From Burkholderia aenigmatica (lineage in GTDB: Bacteria > Pseudomonadota > Gammaproteobacteria > Burkholderiales > Burkholderiaceae): a stretch of DNA of 64,000 bases. Of the stretch, positions 57,015 to 64,000 are shown piece by piece. A program made the position numbers and the translations under genes. The notes below the pieces were generated by a model. The model made no database searches, was not told where the DNA came from, and saw only the letters and a program-made list of their open reading frames with translations. Location: NCBI RefSeq assembly GCF_902499175.1, contig NZ_CABVQC010000009.1, forward strand, positions 1 through 64,000, given 5' to 3'. Numbering within the stretch: the first letter of the stretch is position 1; the number at the start of each line of letters is the position of its first letter.

Positions 57015-57791
57015 TCAGCTCATCCAGTTACCGCCGTCGACGTTCAGCGTCTGGGCGGTGATGTAATCGGCGTCGGACGACGCGAGAAACAGCGCGGCGC
57101 CCGTCAGGTCGCCCGGCACGCCCATGCGGCCGAGCGGCACGGCTTCGCCGACCAGCCGCTTCTTCTCGCCGAGCGGCCGGTTCTCGTAGCGCGCGAACAG
57201 CGCATCGACCTGCTCCCACATCGGCGTGTCGACGACGCCCGGCGCGATGCCGTTCACGTTGATCCGGTGCGGCGCGAGCGCGAGCGCGGCCGACTGCGTA
57301 TAGCTGATCACCGCGGCCTTGGTCGCACAGTAGTGCGAAACGAGTGCCTCGCCACGACGCCCGGCCTGCGACGACATGTTGACGATCTTGCCGCCGCGCC
57401 CCTGCTCGACCATCCGCTGCGCGACGGCCTGCATCAGGAAGAACAGCCCTTTCACGTTGACCGAGAACAGCCGGTCGAACACGTCCCACGATTCGTCGAG
57501 GATCGGCCGCATGTCGAACAGCGCCGCATTGTTGAACAGGATGTCGACACCGCCGAAGCGCTCGACCGCCGTGGCGACGATGCGCTCGATGTCGTCGCGG
57601 CGCGTCACGTCCGCGGTGACGGCCACCGCGCGGCCAGGGTGTGCCTCGATGAGCCGCGCGAGCGAGCCGCCTGCCGGCTTCACGTCGACGAGCACGCAGC
57701 GCGCGCCCTCGTCCAGATAGCGTTGCGCGACCGCCTCGCCGATGCCGCTTGCGGCGCCCGTCAGGATCGCGACCTTGTCTTCCAGTCTCAC
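57015..57791 (-). CDS. smoS: Polyol (sorbitol/galactitol) 2-dehydrogenase, SDR family
   Basis: This 258-residue classical SDR enzyme closely resembles Rhodobacter sphaeroides SmoS, which oxidises sorbitol to fructose and galactitol to tagatose with NAD+. Seen: MRLEDKVAILTGAASGIGEAV with the TGxxxGxG motif, LFNNAALFDMRPI, MSSQAGRRGEALVSHYCATKAAVIS with the catalytic Tyr and Lys, and the shared ending YITAQTLNVDGGNWMS. It heads the right arm of the polyol locus and is preceded by operator module 2. Confidence 0.9.
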   Translation of the reverse strand: MRLEDKVAILTGAASGIGEAVAQRYLDEGARCVLVDVKPAGGSLARLIEAHPGRAVAVTADVTRRDDIERIVATAVERFGGVDILFNNAALFDMRPILDESWDVFDRLFSVNVKGLFFLMQAVAQRMVEQGRGGKIVNMSSQAGRRGEALVSHYCATKAAVISYTQSAALALAPHRINVNGIAPGVVDTPMWEQVDALFARYENRPLGEKKRLVGEAVPLGRMGVPGDLTGAALFLASSDADYITAQTLNVDGGNWMS

Positions 57792-57851
57792 TGGCTGCCT
57801 CCGGTTCGTTCTGCGTTACGACGGCTGCGAGGTGAGCTAACGCTCGCTAAC

Positions 57852-57906
57852 CGATCAATTGCTCTGTTGGTGATCGAATGATCGGATAGGCGATTCGCGC
57901 TGTCAA
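57852..57906 (-). promoter_or_regulatory. Promoter/operator module 2, upstream of smoS
   Basis: Read on the - strand: TTGACA (forward 57901-57906), 17 bp, then GATCAT (57878-57883), inside an interrupted repeat at 57852-57884 with 13-bp arms and a 7-bp loop (CGATCATTCG... then GAGCAATTGATCG). Aligned by eye to the copy upstream of dalD, 28 of 33 positions are identical, and the -35, spacer and -10 match in register. The smoS start is 60 bp beyond the repeat. Confidence 0.8.
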
Positions 57907-58071
57907 GACGACGTGACGGCTTTCTATGACGCACTGCGGCACGATGGCGCAGCGTGGCGGCCCGTCGCGCACGCCCGGCAAGGCGCAGCCCGCACGGTGC
58001 GGTGCGGCCGGGTCGGCGATGAAGGGGACGGAGCGAGGACGGAAAGGGGAAATCGCGCTGCACGGCGCGGC

Positions 58072-58087
58072 GATACGTTATATCATC
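58072..58087 (+). promoter_or_regulatory. Possible Zur box upstream of zur-znuACB
   Basis: GATACGTTATATCATC lies 33 bp before the zur start. The GTTATAT core resembles the GTTATA half of gamma-proteobacterial Zur boxes, and the sequence has partial two-fold symmetry (GAT...ATC). It would fit autoregulation by zinc. Support is by resemblance only. Confidence 0.4.
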
Positions 58088-58120
58088 GCTGTACTTTGTT
58101 TCATCGCCCTGCCTCACGCC

Positions 58121-58582
58121 ATGGCTACCTCCTCGTCCATTGACGCCCGGCTGTCCCGGGCCGACGCATTCGCCGCCGAGCACGGGCTCGCGTGGACGCC
58201 GCTGCGCCGTCAGGTCTACGAACGCGTGCTGGCCGCGCAGCGCCCGATCGGCGCGTACGACCTGCTCGCCGAACTCGAACCGCAGCGCGGCCGCGTGCCG
58301 CCCACGACCGTCTATCGCGCGCTGGATTTCCTCGTCGAGCACGGCTTCATTCACCGGATCGAATCGAAGAACGCGTTCTTCGCGTGCTGCGAGATCGGCG
58401 TGCCGCACGAAGGCCAGTTCCTGATCTGCGATTCGTGCGGCGACACCGTCGAGATTCCCGGCGGCGACCTCGCGAAGCAGTTGTCCGCGAGCGAGCCCGC
58501 GCACGGTTTCGAAGTCCACCACCAGGTCGTCGAGCTGAGCGGCCTGTGCGGGCACTGCAAGCACAAGCCCGTGCAACGCTGA
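58121..58582 (+). CDS. zur: Fur-family zinc uptake regulator Zur
   Basis: This 153-residue Fur-family repressor senses zinc and controls the znu genes. It has an N-terminal winged helix (LTWTPLRRQVYERVLAA-like region, PPTTVYRALDFLVEHGFIHRIESKNAFFAC) and two CxxC structural zinc sites (CDSCG near 104-108, CGHCK near the C-terminus). The HEGQFLICDSC segment is typical of Zur. It lies 46 bp before znuA in the same direction, so regulator and transporter are likely one operon. I chose the ATG at 58121; the frame is open upstream without conserved content. Confidence 0.92.
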   Translation: MATSSSIDARLSRADAFAAEHGLAWTPLRRQVYERVLAAQRPIGAYDLLAELEPQRGRVPPTTVYRALDFLVEHGFIHRIESKNAFFACCEIGVPHEGQFLICDSCGDTVEIPGGDLAKQLSASEPAHGFEVHHQVVELSGLCGHCKHKPVQR

Positions 58583-58628
58583 CGCATCTCGCGCGGCGCC
58601 CGCGCCGCCCCTTCCAACGAGGAGTTCC

Positions 58629-59543
58629 ATGTCCATTGCCCTGAAGCGCGCGCCGCGGCGTGCCCTGTCGCCTGTCCGCTGGCTCGCCGCCGCCGTCACC
58701 GCGCTGTCGCTCGCGGCGCCCGCGTTCGCGCAGGCCGCGACCGTCAACGTCGTCGCCGCCGAGAATTTCTACGGCGATGTCGCGTCGCAGATCGGCGGCA
58801 GCCATGTCGCGGTGACGAGCATCCTCAGCAATCCCGACCAGGATCCGCACCTGTTCGAGGCGAGCCCGAAAACGGCCCGCGCGCTTCAGCACGCGCAGGT
58901 CGTGATCTACAACGGCGCGAACTACGATCCGTGGATGAGCAAGCTGCTCGGCGCGTCGAAGCAGGCGAAGCGCGCGACGATCGTCGTCGCCGATCTGGTC
59001 GGCAAGAAGGCCGGCGACAACCCGCACCTGTGGTACGACCCGGCGACGATGCCGGCCGCCGCGCGTGCGATCGCGGCCGAGCTCGGCCGCGCCGACCCGG
59101 CGAACAAGGCCGAATACGACGCGAACCTGCAGAAGTTCGTCGCGTCGATGAAGCCCGTCGACGACAAGGTCGCCGCGCTGCGCGCGCAGTACAAGGGGCT
59201 GCCGGTCACGGCCACCGAGCCCGTGTTCGGCTACATGTCCGACGCGATCGGCCTCGACATGCGCAACCAGCGCTTCCAGCTCGCGACGATGAACGACACC
59301 GAGGCGAGCGCGCAGGATGTCGCCGCGTTCGAGAACGACCTGCGCAAGAAGCAGGTGCGCGTGCTGATCTACAACAGCCAGGCTGAAGAACCGATGACCA
59401 AGCGCATGCTGAAGATCGCGCGCGACGGCGGCGTGCCGACCGTCAGCGTCACCGAGACGCAGCCGGCTGGCAAGACCTTCCAGCAATGGATGGCCGGCCA
59501 GCTCGACGCGCTCTCGACCGCGCTGGCCGCCGGCAAGAAATAA
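58629..59543 (+). CDS. znuA: Periplasmic zinc-binding protein of ZnuABC
   Basis: This cluster A-I (TroA-like) metal-binding protein (304 residues) captures zinc in the periplasm. It has a signal peptide ending near AFAQAA, then VNVVAAENFYGDVASQIGG, DPHLFEASP and NPHLWYDPATM, which carry metal-ligand histidines. It lacks the histidine-rich loop found in many ZnuA proteins. The ATG at 58629 has AACGAGGAG upstream. With Zur, ZnuC and ZnuB it forms a complete zinc uptake operon; manganese transport by this family is a less likely alternative. Confidence 0.9.
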   Translation: MSIALKRAPRRALSPVRWLAAAVTALSLAAPAFAQAATVNVVAAENFYGDVASQIGGSHVAVTSILSNPDQDPHLFEASPKTARALQHAQVVIYNGANYDPWMSKLLGASKQAKRATIVVADLVGKKAGDNPHLWYDPATMPAAARAIAAELGRADPANKAEYDANLQKFVASMKPVDDKVAALRAQYKGLPVTATEPVFGYMSDAIGLDMRNQRFQLATMNDTEASAQDVAAFENDLRKKQVRVLIYNSQAEEPMTKRMLKIARDGGVPTVSVTETQPAGKTFQQWMAGQLDALSTALAAGKK

Positions 59544-59557
59544 ACAACCGTAACGAA

Positions 59558-60448
59558 ATGACCGCAACTCCTCACGCACTCGCCGTCGATCGCGTCACGC
59601 TCGAACTGGGCGGACGCACGATCCTGCGCGACGTCAGCTTCTCGATCGAACCCGGCGAATTCGTCGGCGTGCTCGGGCCGAACGGTGCGGGCAAGACCAC
59701 GCTGATGCGCGCGGTGCTCGGCCTCGTGCCCGTGTCGGCCGGCACGCTGTCCGTCGGCGGCGTGCCGGTCGTGCGCGGCAATCCGTCGATCGGCTACATG
59801 CCGCAGATCAGAAGCGGCCTCGCGAACCGCCGGATGCGCGGCTACGACTTCGTCGCGATGGCTGCCGACGGCCACCGCTGGGGGCTGCCGCACACGAACG
59901 CGGCAACGCGCCGCGACGTCGACCGCGTGCTCGATCTCGTCGGCGGCCCGACGCTCGCACGCCGGCCGCTGTCGGAACTGTCCGGCGGCGAACGGCAGCG
60001 CCTGCTGCTCGCGCAGTGCCTGCTCGGCAGCCCGAAGCTGCTGCTGCTCGACGAGCCGCTGATCAGCCTCGACCCGAACCACCAGCGCGGCGTCGTCGAA
60101 CTCGTGCGCAACGTGCAGCGCGAACTCGGCATCACCGTGCTGTTCTCCGCGCACGAACTGAATCCGCTGCTGAACGCGCTCGACCGCGTGCTGTATCTCG
60201 GCAACGGCGTCGCGGCGCTCGGCACCGTCGACGAGGTGATCACGAAGCCCGTGCTGTCGCGGCTCTACGGGTCGCCGATCGACGTGATGCGCGTGAACGG
60301 CAAGATCTTCGTGATGTCGGGCGACGTCGAGATCGAGAAGCACGACCACGAACACGAGGACGACGACGGTCACTCGCACGACAGTGGCGGCGGCCACGGC
60401 CATCACCACCACGGACACGCTCATCCCGGGCATTCGCAAGATGTTTGA
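59558..60448 (+). CDS. znuC: Zinc ABC transporter ATPase with histidine-rich C-terminal tail
   Basis: This is the ATP-binding subunit of the zinc importer. The 296-residue protein has Walker A GPNGAGKTT at 40-48, SGGERQRLLLAQCLL, LLLLDEPLISLDP with Walker B, and the H-loop in SAHELNP. The last 37 residues contain 13 histidines with many Asp/Glu (EKHDHEHEDDDGHSHDS then GHGHHHHGHAHPGH), an unusual place for a metal-binding tail. The coding region overlaps znuB by 8 bp. Confidence 0.92.
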   Translation: MTATPHALAVDRVTLELGGRTILRDVSFSIEPGEFVGVLGPNGAGKTTLMRAVLGLVPVSAGTLSVGGVPVVRGNPSIGYMPQIRSGLANRRMRGYDFVAMAADGHRWGLPHTNAATRRDVDRVLDLVGGPTLARRPLSELSGGERQRLLLAQCLLGSPKLLLLDEPLISLDPNHQRGVVELVRNVQRELGITVLFSAHELNPLLNALDRVLYLGNGVAALGTVDEVITKPVLSRLYGSPIDVMRVNGKIFVMSGDVEIEKHDHEHEDDDGHSHDSGGGHGHHHHGHAHPGHSQDV

Positions 60449-61223
60449 ATACGACTTCATGATCAACGCCTTCGCGGCGTCGGGGATCGTCGCGGTGCTC
60501 GCGGGCATCGTCGGCTACTTCCTGGTGCTGCGCGGGCAGACCTTCGCCGGCCATGCGCTGTCGCACGTCGGCTTCACCGGCGCGACGGGCGCGGTGCTGC
60601 TCGGCATCTCGCCGATCTGGGGGATGGTCGGCTTCACGCTCGCGGCCGGGATCGGGATGGGCGCGCTCGGCGAAAAGCTCGCGGGCCGCGACGTCGCAAT
60701 CGGCGTGATCCTGTCGGGCGCGCTCGGCTTCGGCCTGCTGTTCCTGCATTTCTACACGTCGTTCGCGACGCAGGTCACCGCGCTGCTGTTCGGCAACGTG
60801 CTCGCGGTGAGCCACGACACGCTCGCGGTACTCGCCGGCATCGGCGCGGTGAGCCTGCTCGCGCTCGCGCTGATCGCGCGGCCGCTGCTGTTCGCGTCGC
60901 TGCAGCCCGAACTGGCCGAAGCCAAGGGCGTGTCGCTGCGCACCGTGTCGATGCTGTTCCTCGCGGTGTGCGCGCTCGCGGTGGCCGCGGCGACGCAGAT
61001 CGTCGGCGTGCTGCTGGTGTTCACGCTGCTGGTCGGGCCGGCTGCCGCCGCGCAGAACGTGACGACGCGGCTGTCGACCGGCGTGCTGCTCGCCGCACTG
61101 TTCGCGCTGTTCGAAGCGTGGCTCGGCATCGTGCTCGCGTATCACACCGACTGGCCGACGAGCTTCTGGATCACCGCGCTGTCGGCGCTCGTGTACGGCG
61201 CGAGCCTGTTGCGGCGCCACTGA
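60441..61223 (+). CDS. znuB: Zinc ABC transporter permease ZnuB
   Basis: This is the membrane subunit of the zinc importer. I chose the ATG at 60441 (MFEYDFMINAFAASGIV), giving 260 residues and about eight hydrophobic segments; a GTG at 60384 would add residues overlapping the His-tail of znuC and is less likely. Conserved ABC-3 segments are visible: GQTFAGHALSHVGFTGATGA and LLVFTLLVGPAAAAQNVTTR. It overlaps znuC by 8 bp, indicating coupled translation. A strong terminator follows. Confidence 0.92.
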   Translation: MFEYDFMINAFAASGIVAVLAGIVGYFLVLRGQTFAGHALSHVGFTGATGAVLLGISPIWGMVGFTLAAGIGMGALGEKLAGRDVAIGVILSGALGFGLLFLHFYTSFATQVTALLFGNVLAVSHDTLAVLAGIGAVSLLALALIARPLLFASLQPELAEAKGVSLRTVSMLFLAVCALAVAAATQIVGVLLVFTLLVGPAAAAQNVTTRLSTGVLLAALFALFEAWLGIVLAYHTDWPTSFWITALSALVYGASLLRRH

Positions 61224-61241
61224 TCGCCGCTTGTCGGAAAT

Positions 61242-61281
61242 AAAAACGCCGGCGTGCCCGAGGGCAGCGCCGGCGTTTTTT
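61242..61281. terminator. Terminator between znuB and fghA
   Basis: The arms AAAAACGCCGGCG and CGCCGGCGTTTTTT form the stem, with a smaller GCCC...GGGC pairing in the loop. A and T runs flank both sides, so it can serve the converging znu and fghA transcripts. Confidence 0.85.
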
Positions 61282-61335
61282 CATGCGCCCGCGATCCCGC
61301 GGCACGCCGTGTGCGTTACCTGCTTCCCGGCCCGC

Positions 61336-62184
61336 TCACCGTGCGAGCACGCGCGCGTGATGCGCGATGTGATCGGCGATGAACGTCGAGATGAAGTAAT
61401 ACCCGTGGTCGTAGCCTGCATGACGACGCAGCGTCAGCGGCTGGCCGGCCTTCGCGCACGCGGCTTCGAACACGTCAGGGTTGAGCTGGTTCGCAAGGAA
61501 CTGATCGGCGAGACCCTGATCGACGAGGATGCCGTCCGCGAACTTCGGCGCATCGGCGCGCGCGACGAGCTCGCTCGCGTCGTGTGCCTTCCACGCTTCG
61601 CGATCGGCGCCGAGATAGCCAGAGAACGCCTTCTCGCCCCACGGGCAGCGCGTCGGCGCGGCGATCGGCGCGAACGCCGACACCGACCGGTACAGGCCCG
61701 GATGGCGCAGCGCAAGCGTCAGCGCGCCGTGCCCGCCCATCGAGTGCCCGAAGATCCCGAGCCGCGCGCCGTCGATCGGCAGCTCGGCCGCGACGAGTTC
61801 GCGCAGCTCGCCCGTCACGTACGACTCCATCCGGTAATGCGCGGACCACGGCGCTTCGGTCGCATCGACATAGAAGCCCGCGCCGACGCCGAAGTCCCAC
61901 GCGTCGGTCTCGCCCGGCACACCCGCACCGCGCGGGCTCGTGTCGGGCATCACGAGTGCGAGGCCGTGCTGCGCCGCGTATTGTTGCGCGCCAGCCTTGA
62001 TCGCGAACGTCTCGTCGGTGCAGGTGAGCCCCGCGAGATAGAACAGCGCCGGCACGCGGCCGTGCGCGGCCTGCGGCGGCAGGTACACCGAGAACTTCAT
62101 CGGCAGGCCGATGGCCGCCGAATCGTGACGGTAGAAACGCTGCTCGCCGCCGTGGCACGCATGCGAGGAAACGAGTTCGAGCAT
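61336..62184 (-). CDS. fghA: S-formylglutathione hydrolase
   Basis: FghA hydrolyses S-formylglutathione to formate and glutathione, completing glutathione-dependent formaldehyde detoxification. The 282-residue esterase-D family protein shows the nucleophile motif GHSMGGHGALTLAL, PRGAGVPGETDAWDFGVGAGFYVDA, and the catalytic His in HAGYDHGYYFISTFI. It follows adhC by 16 bp in the same direction, the usual pairing. Confidence 0.95.
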   Translation of the reverse strand: MLELVSSHACHGGEQRFYRHDSAAIGLPMKFSVYLPPQAAHGRVPALFYLAGLTCTDETFAIKAGAQQYAAQHGLALVMPDTSPRGAGVPGETDAWDFGVGAGFYVDATEAPWSAHYRMESYVTGELRELVAAELPIDGARLGIFGHSMGGHGALTLALRHPGLYRSVSAFAPIAAPTRCPWGEKAFSGYLGADREAWKAHDASELVARADAPKFADGILVDQGLADQFLANQLNPDVFEAACAKAGQPLTLRRHAGYDHGYYFISTFIADHIAHHARVLAR

Positions 62185-62200
62185 CGCGGTGCGCTCCCGG

Positions 62201-63307
62201 TCAGTACAGCACGACCGAGCGGATCGACTCGCCGGCCTTCATCAGGTCGAAGCCTTCGTTGATCCGCTCGAGCGGCAGCGTGTGCGTGATCAGGTCGTCG
62301 ATGTTGATCTTGCCTTCCATGTACCAGTCGACGATCTTCGGCACGTCGGTGCGGCCGCGTGCGCCGCCGAACGCCGAGCCCTTCCACTCGCGACCCGTCA
62401 CGAGCTGGAACGGACGCGTGCTGATTTCCTCGCCGGCTGCCGCCACGCCGATGATGAACGACTGGCCCCAGCCCTTGTGCGTGCACTCGAGCGCCTGGCG
62501 CATCAGCTTCACGTTGCCCACGCACTCGAACGAGTAGTCGGCGCCGCCATCGGTCAGCTGCACGATGTGGTCGACCACGTTCTCGACTTCGTTCGGGTTG
62601 ATGAAGTGCGTCATCCCGAACTTCTTCGCGAGCTCGACGCGCTTCGGGTTGATGTCGACGCCGATGATCTTGTCCGCGCCGACCATCTTCGCGCCCTGGA
62701 TCACGTTCAGGCCGATCCCGCCGAGGCCGAACACGACGACGTTCGCGCCCGCCTCGACCTTCGCCGAGTACACGACCGCGCCGACACCCGTCGTCACGCC
62801 GCAGCCGATGTAGCAGATCTTGTCGAACGGCGCGTCCTCACGCACCTTCGCGACCGCGATTTCCGGCACGACGATGTAGTTCGAGAAAGTCGACGTGCCC
62901 ATGTAGTGGAACAGCGGCTTGCCGTCGAGCGAGAAGCGCGACGTCGCGTCGGGCATCAGCCCCTTGCCCTGCGTCGCGCGGATCTTCTGGCACAGGTTGG
63001 TCTTGCGCGACAGGCAGAACTTGCACTCGCGGCATTCGGGCGTGTAGAGCGGAATCACGTGATCGCCCTTGCGCAGGGTGCCGACGCCGGGGCCGACGTC
63101 GACCACGACGCCCGCGCCTTCATGGCCGAGGATCGCCGGGAAGATCCCTTCCGGATCGGCTCCCGACAGCGTGTAGTAATCGGTGTGACAGATGCCCGTC
63201 GCCTTCACCTCGATCAGCACTTCACCTGCGCGCGGCCCTTCCAGATCGACTTCCTCGATCGTCAGCGGCGCGCCCGCCTTCCATGCAATCGCTGCTTTCG
63301 TCTTCAT
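62201..63307 (-). CDS. adhC: S-(hydroxymethyl)glutathione dehydrogenase (class III alcohol dehydrogenase)
   Basis: This zinc alcohol dehydrogenase converts S-hydroxymethylglutathione and NAD+ to S-formylglutathione, and also reduces S-nitrosoglutathione. The 368-residue protein has the catalytic zinc ligands in [12 protein letters not shown] and GHEGAGVV, the structural zinc cysteines in [16 protein letters not shown], the cofactor motif [14 protein letters not shown], and the class III hallmark [15 protein letters not shown]. It starts the adhC-fghA operon; its start has AGGAGTCAC upstream on the - strand. Confidence 0.95.
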   Translation of the reverse strand: MKTKAAIAWKAGAPLTIEEVDLEGPRAGEVLIEVKATGICHTDYYTLSGADPEGIFPAILGHEGAGVVVDVGPGVGTLRKGDHVIPLYTPECRECKFCLSRKTNLCQKIRATQGKGLMPDATSRFSLDGKPLFHYMGTSTFSNYIVVPEIAVAKVREDAPFDKICYIGCGVTTGVGAVVYSAKVEAGANVVVFGLGGIGLNVIQGAKMVGADKIIGVDINPKRVELAKKFGMTHFINPNEVENVVDHIVQLTDGGADYSFECVGNVKLMRQALECTHKGWGQSFIIGVAAAGEEISTRPFQLVTGREWKGSAFGGARGRTDVPKIVDWYMEGKINIDDLITHTLPLERINEGFDLMKAGESIRSVVLY

Positions 63308-63584
63308 CGTGTGACTCCTGTCTGTGTGTGAGGTCGGCCCGGGTTCGCGCGTCAGCGCTCATGTCGACCAGCGTGGCGCTCGACCACGAGCGTGCCGGCT
63401 TCATGCTTCGCACCGGGTTCCATGCAAAGCTGTCGAAGCCGTGCCGCGCGTCGATCGCGCGCGGCACGGCGAAAGAATCTCGTGCTCGCCATGATGGCCG
63501 GTCCCGCCGCGCATCGCGTGCGGGAAACGGTCGCCGGCTTGCCACGATGCGTCATCGCTGACGCAAAAGAACAAGTATTCGAGT

Positions 63585-64000
63585 TTAAACGCCCGTCGTG
63601 AACCAGGCATCCGTTCGCGCATACAGATCGACGAAGCGCGCGTGGCGTGCGACCAGCAAGCGATCGTCGCGCGGCGCGGCAACCGGCGACGCGGCCGGCG
63701 CCAGCGCGTGCAGCGCGTCTTCCCGCCAGTGCCCGATCGCGACGCCCGCGAGCAGCGCGGCGCCGCGCGTCGCGGCGTTCGGGCAGTCGATCGCGTGGAG
63801 CGACGCGCCCAGTGCGTCGGCCAGCAACTGGCGCCAGCGCGGATCGACCGAGCCGCCGCCCGCGAGACGCAGCGTCGTCACCGGATCGCTGCGATCGGCG
63901 TCGCGGATCGCATCGAGCCCGGCGCGCAACGCGAACGCGACACCTTCGAACGCGGCGCGCATCATCGCGCCGCGCGTGTCGCCGAGCCCGAGGCCGAGCC
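63585..64000 (-). CDS. Xylulokinase-family (FGGY) kinase, N-terminus outside window
   Basis: The visible part is the C-terminal 138 residues of a carbohydrate kinase: FEGVAFALRAGLDAIRDA, RLAGGGSVDPRWRQLLADALG, the ATP-binding region CPNAATRGAALLAGVAIGHW, and the end DAWFTTGV before TAA. This is the C-terminal FGGY domain, most like xylulokinase. It is distinct in sequence from the xylB in the polyol locus (43494-44975). Its N-terminus and start lie beyond 64000, so its partners cannot be seen. A 277-bp gap without features separates it from adhC. Confidence 0.85.
   Translation of the reverse strand, partial: LGLGLGDTRGAMMRAAFEGVAFALRAGLDAIRDADRSDPVTTLRLAGGGSVDPRWRQLLADALGASLHAIDCPNAATRGAALLAGVAIGHWREDALHALAPAASPVAAPRDDRLLVARHARFVDLYARTDAWFTTGV

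Noticed and set aside
63308..63584. A gene between adhC and the partial kinase
   Set aside because: Open frames here give no conserved content and are shorter than the gap; the region is likely just upstream sequence of adhC.

Overview
The window looks like chromosome 1 of a Burkholderia, most likely of the B. cepacia complex. I base this on the high G+C content, on protein sequences that match Burkholderia versions of housekeeping genes, and on the local gene order (xseA / lpxK-kdsB-adk; murJ / rpsT; DUF3579 / argF; murB / yajQ). Species is not resolved. I saw no tRNA, rRNA, insertion sequence, prophage or CRISPR array.

From 1 to about 31.5 kb the content is mainly core functions. These are exonuclease VII (xseA, cut by the window edge), lipid A/KDO synthesis (lpxK, kdsB), adk, a short-chain dehydrogenase preceded by a 49-bp tandem repeat, murJ-sirB1, rpsT, argF, murB, yajQ, plsY, ybaK, an acyl-CoA ligase, an ogt-xerD pair, queG, tsaE-amiC, eamA, a pirin, a CnoX-like thioredoxin, tcdA, pdxH, cfa, a DUF72 protein and msrA. 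They are followed by a selenium-binding-protein/methanethiol-oxidase homologue that is translationally coupled to a small histidine-bearing membrane protein.

From 31.5 to 42 kb lie two aromatic catabolism blocks. The kynurenine block has kynR divergent from kynBUA and converts tryptophan to anthranilate. Next to it is a likely mandelate/benzoylformate block: an aromatic-acid MFS transporter, a PanE-family reductase, an aldehyde dehydrogenase, a benzoylformate decarboxylase and a divergent LysR regulator.

From 42 to 57.9 kb is a split sugar-alcohol locus. The left arm (+) is dalD-xylB-SorC-type regulator. The right arm (-) is smoS, a PfkB kinase, a GatZ-like protein, an ABC transporter (smoEFGK) and an embedded HAD phosphatase. 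Both arms start with the same promoter/operator module (TTGAC[A/T], 17 bp, GATCAT inside a 33-bp interrupted inverted repeat; 28 of 33 positions identical by eye). This argues that one regulator, probably the SorC-type protein, controls both arms as one regulon. An MFS exporter, a serine hydrolase and a LysR gene sit between the arms and are probably unrelated. The inferred chemistry is D-arabinitol to xylulose to xylulose-5-P, plus sorbitol/galactitol-type polyols to ketoses, a tagatose-type kinase and epimerase, and central metabolism.

From 57.9 to 64 kb are a zur-znuACB zinc operon whose ATPase has a histidine-rich tail, the glutathione-dependent formaldehyde pathway (adhC-fghA), and the C-terminal part of a second xylulokinase-family gene cut by the window end.
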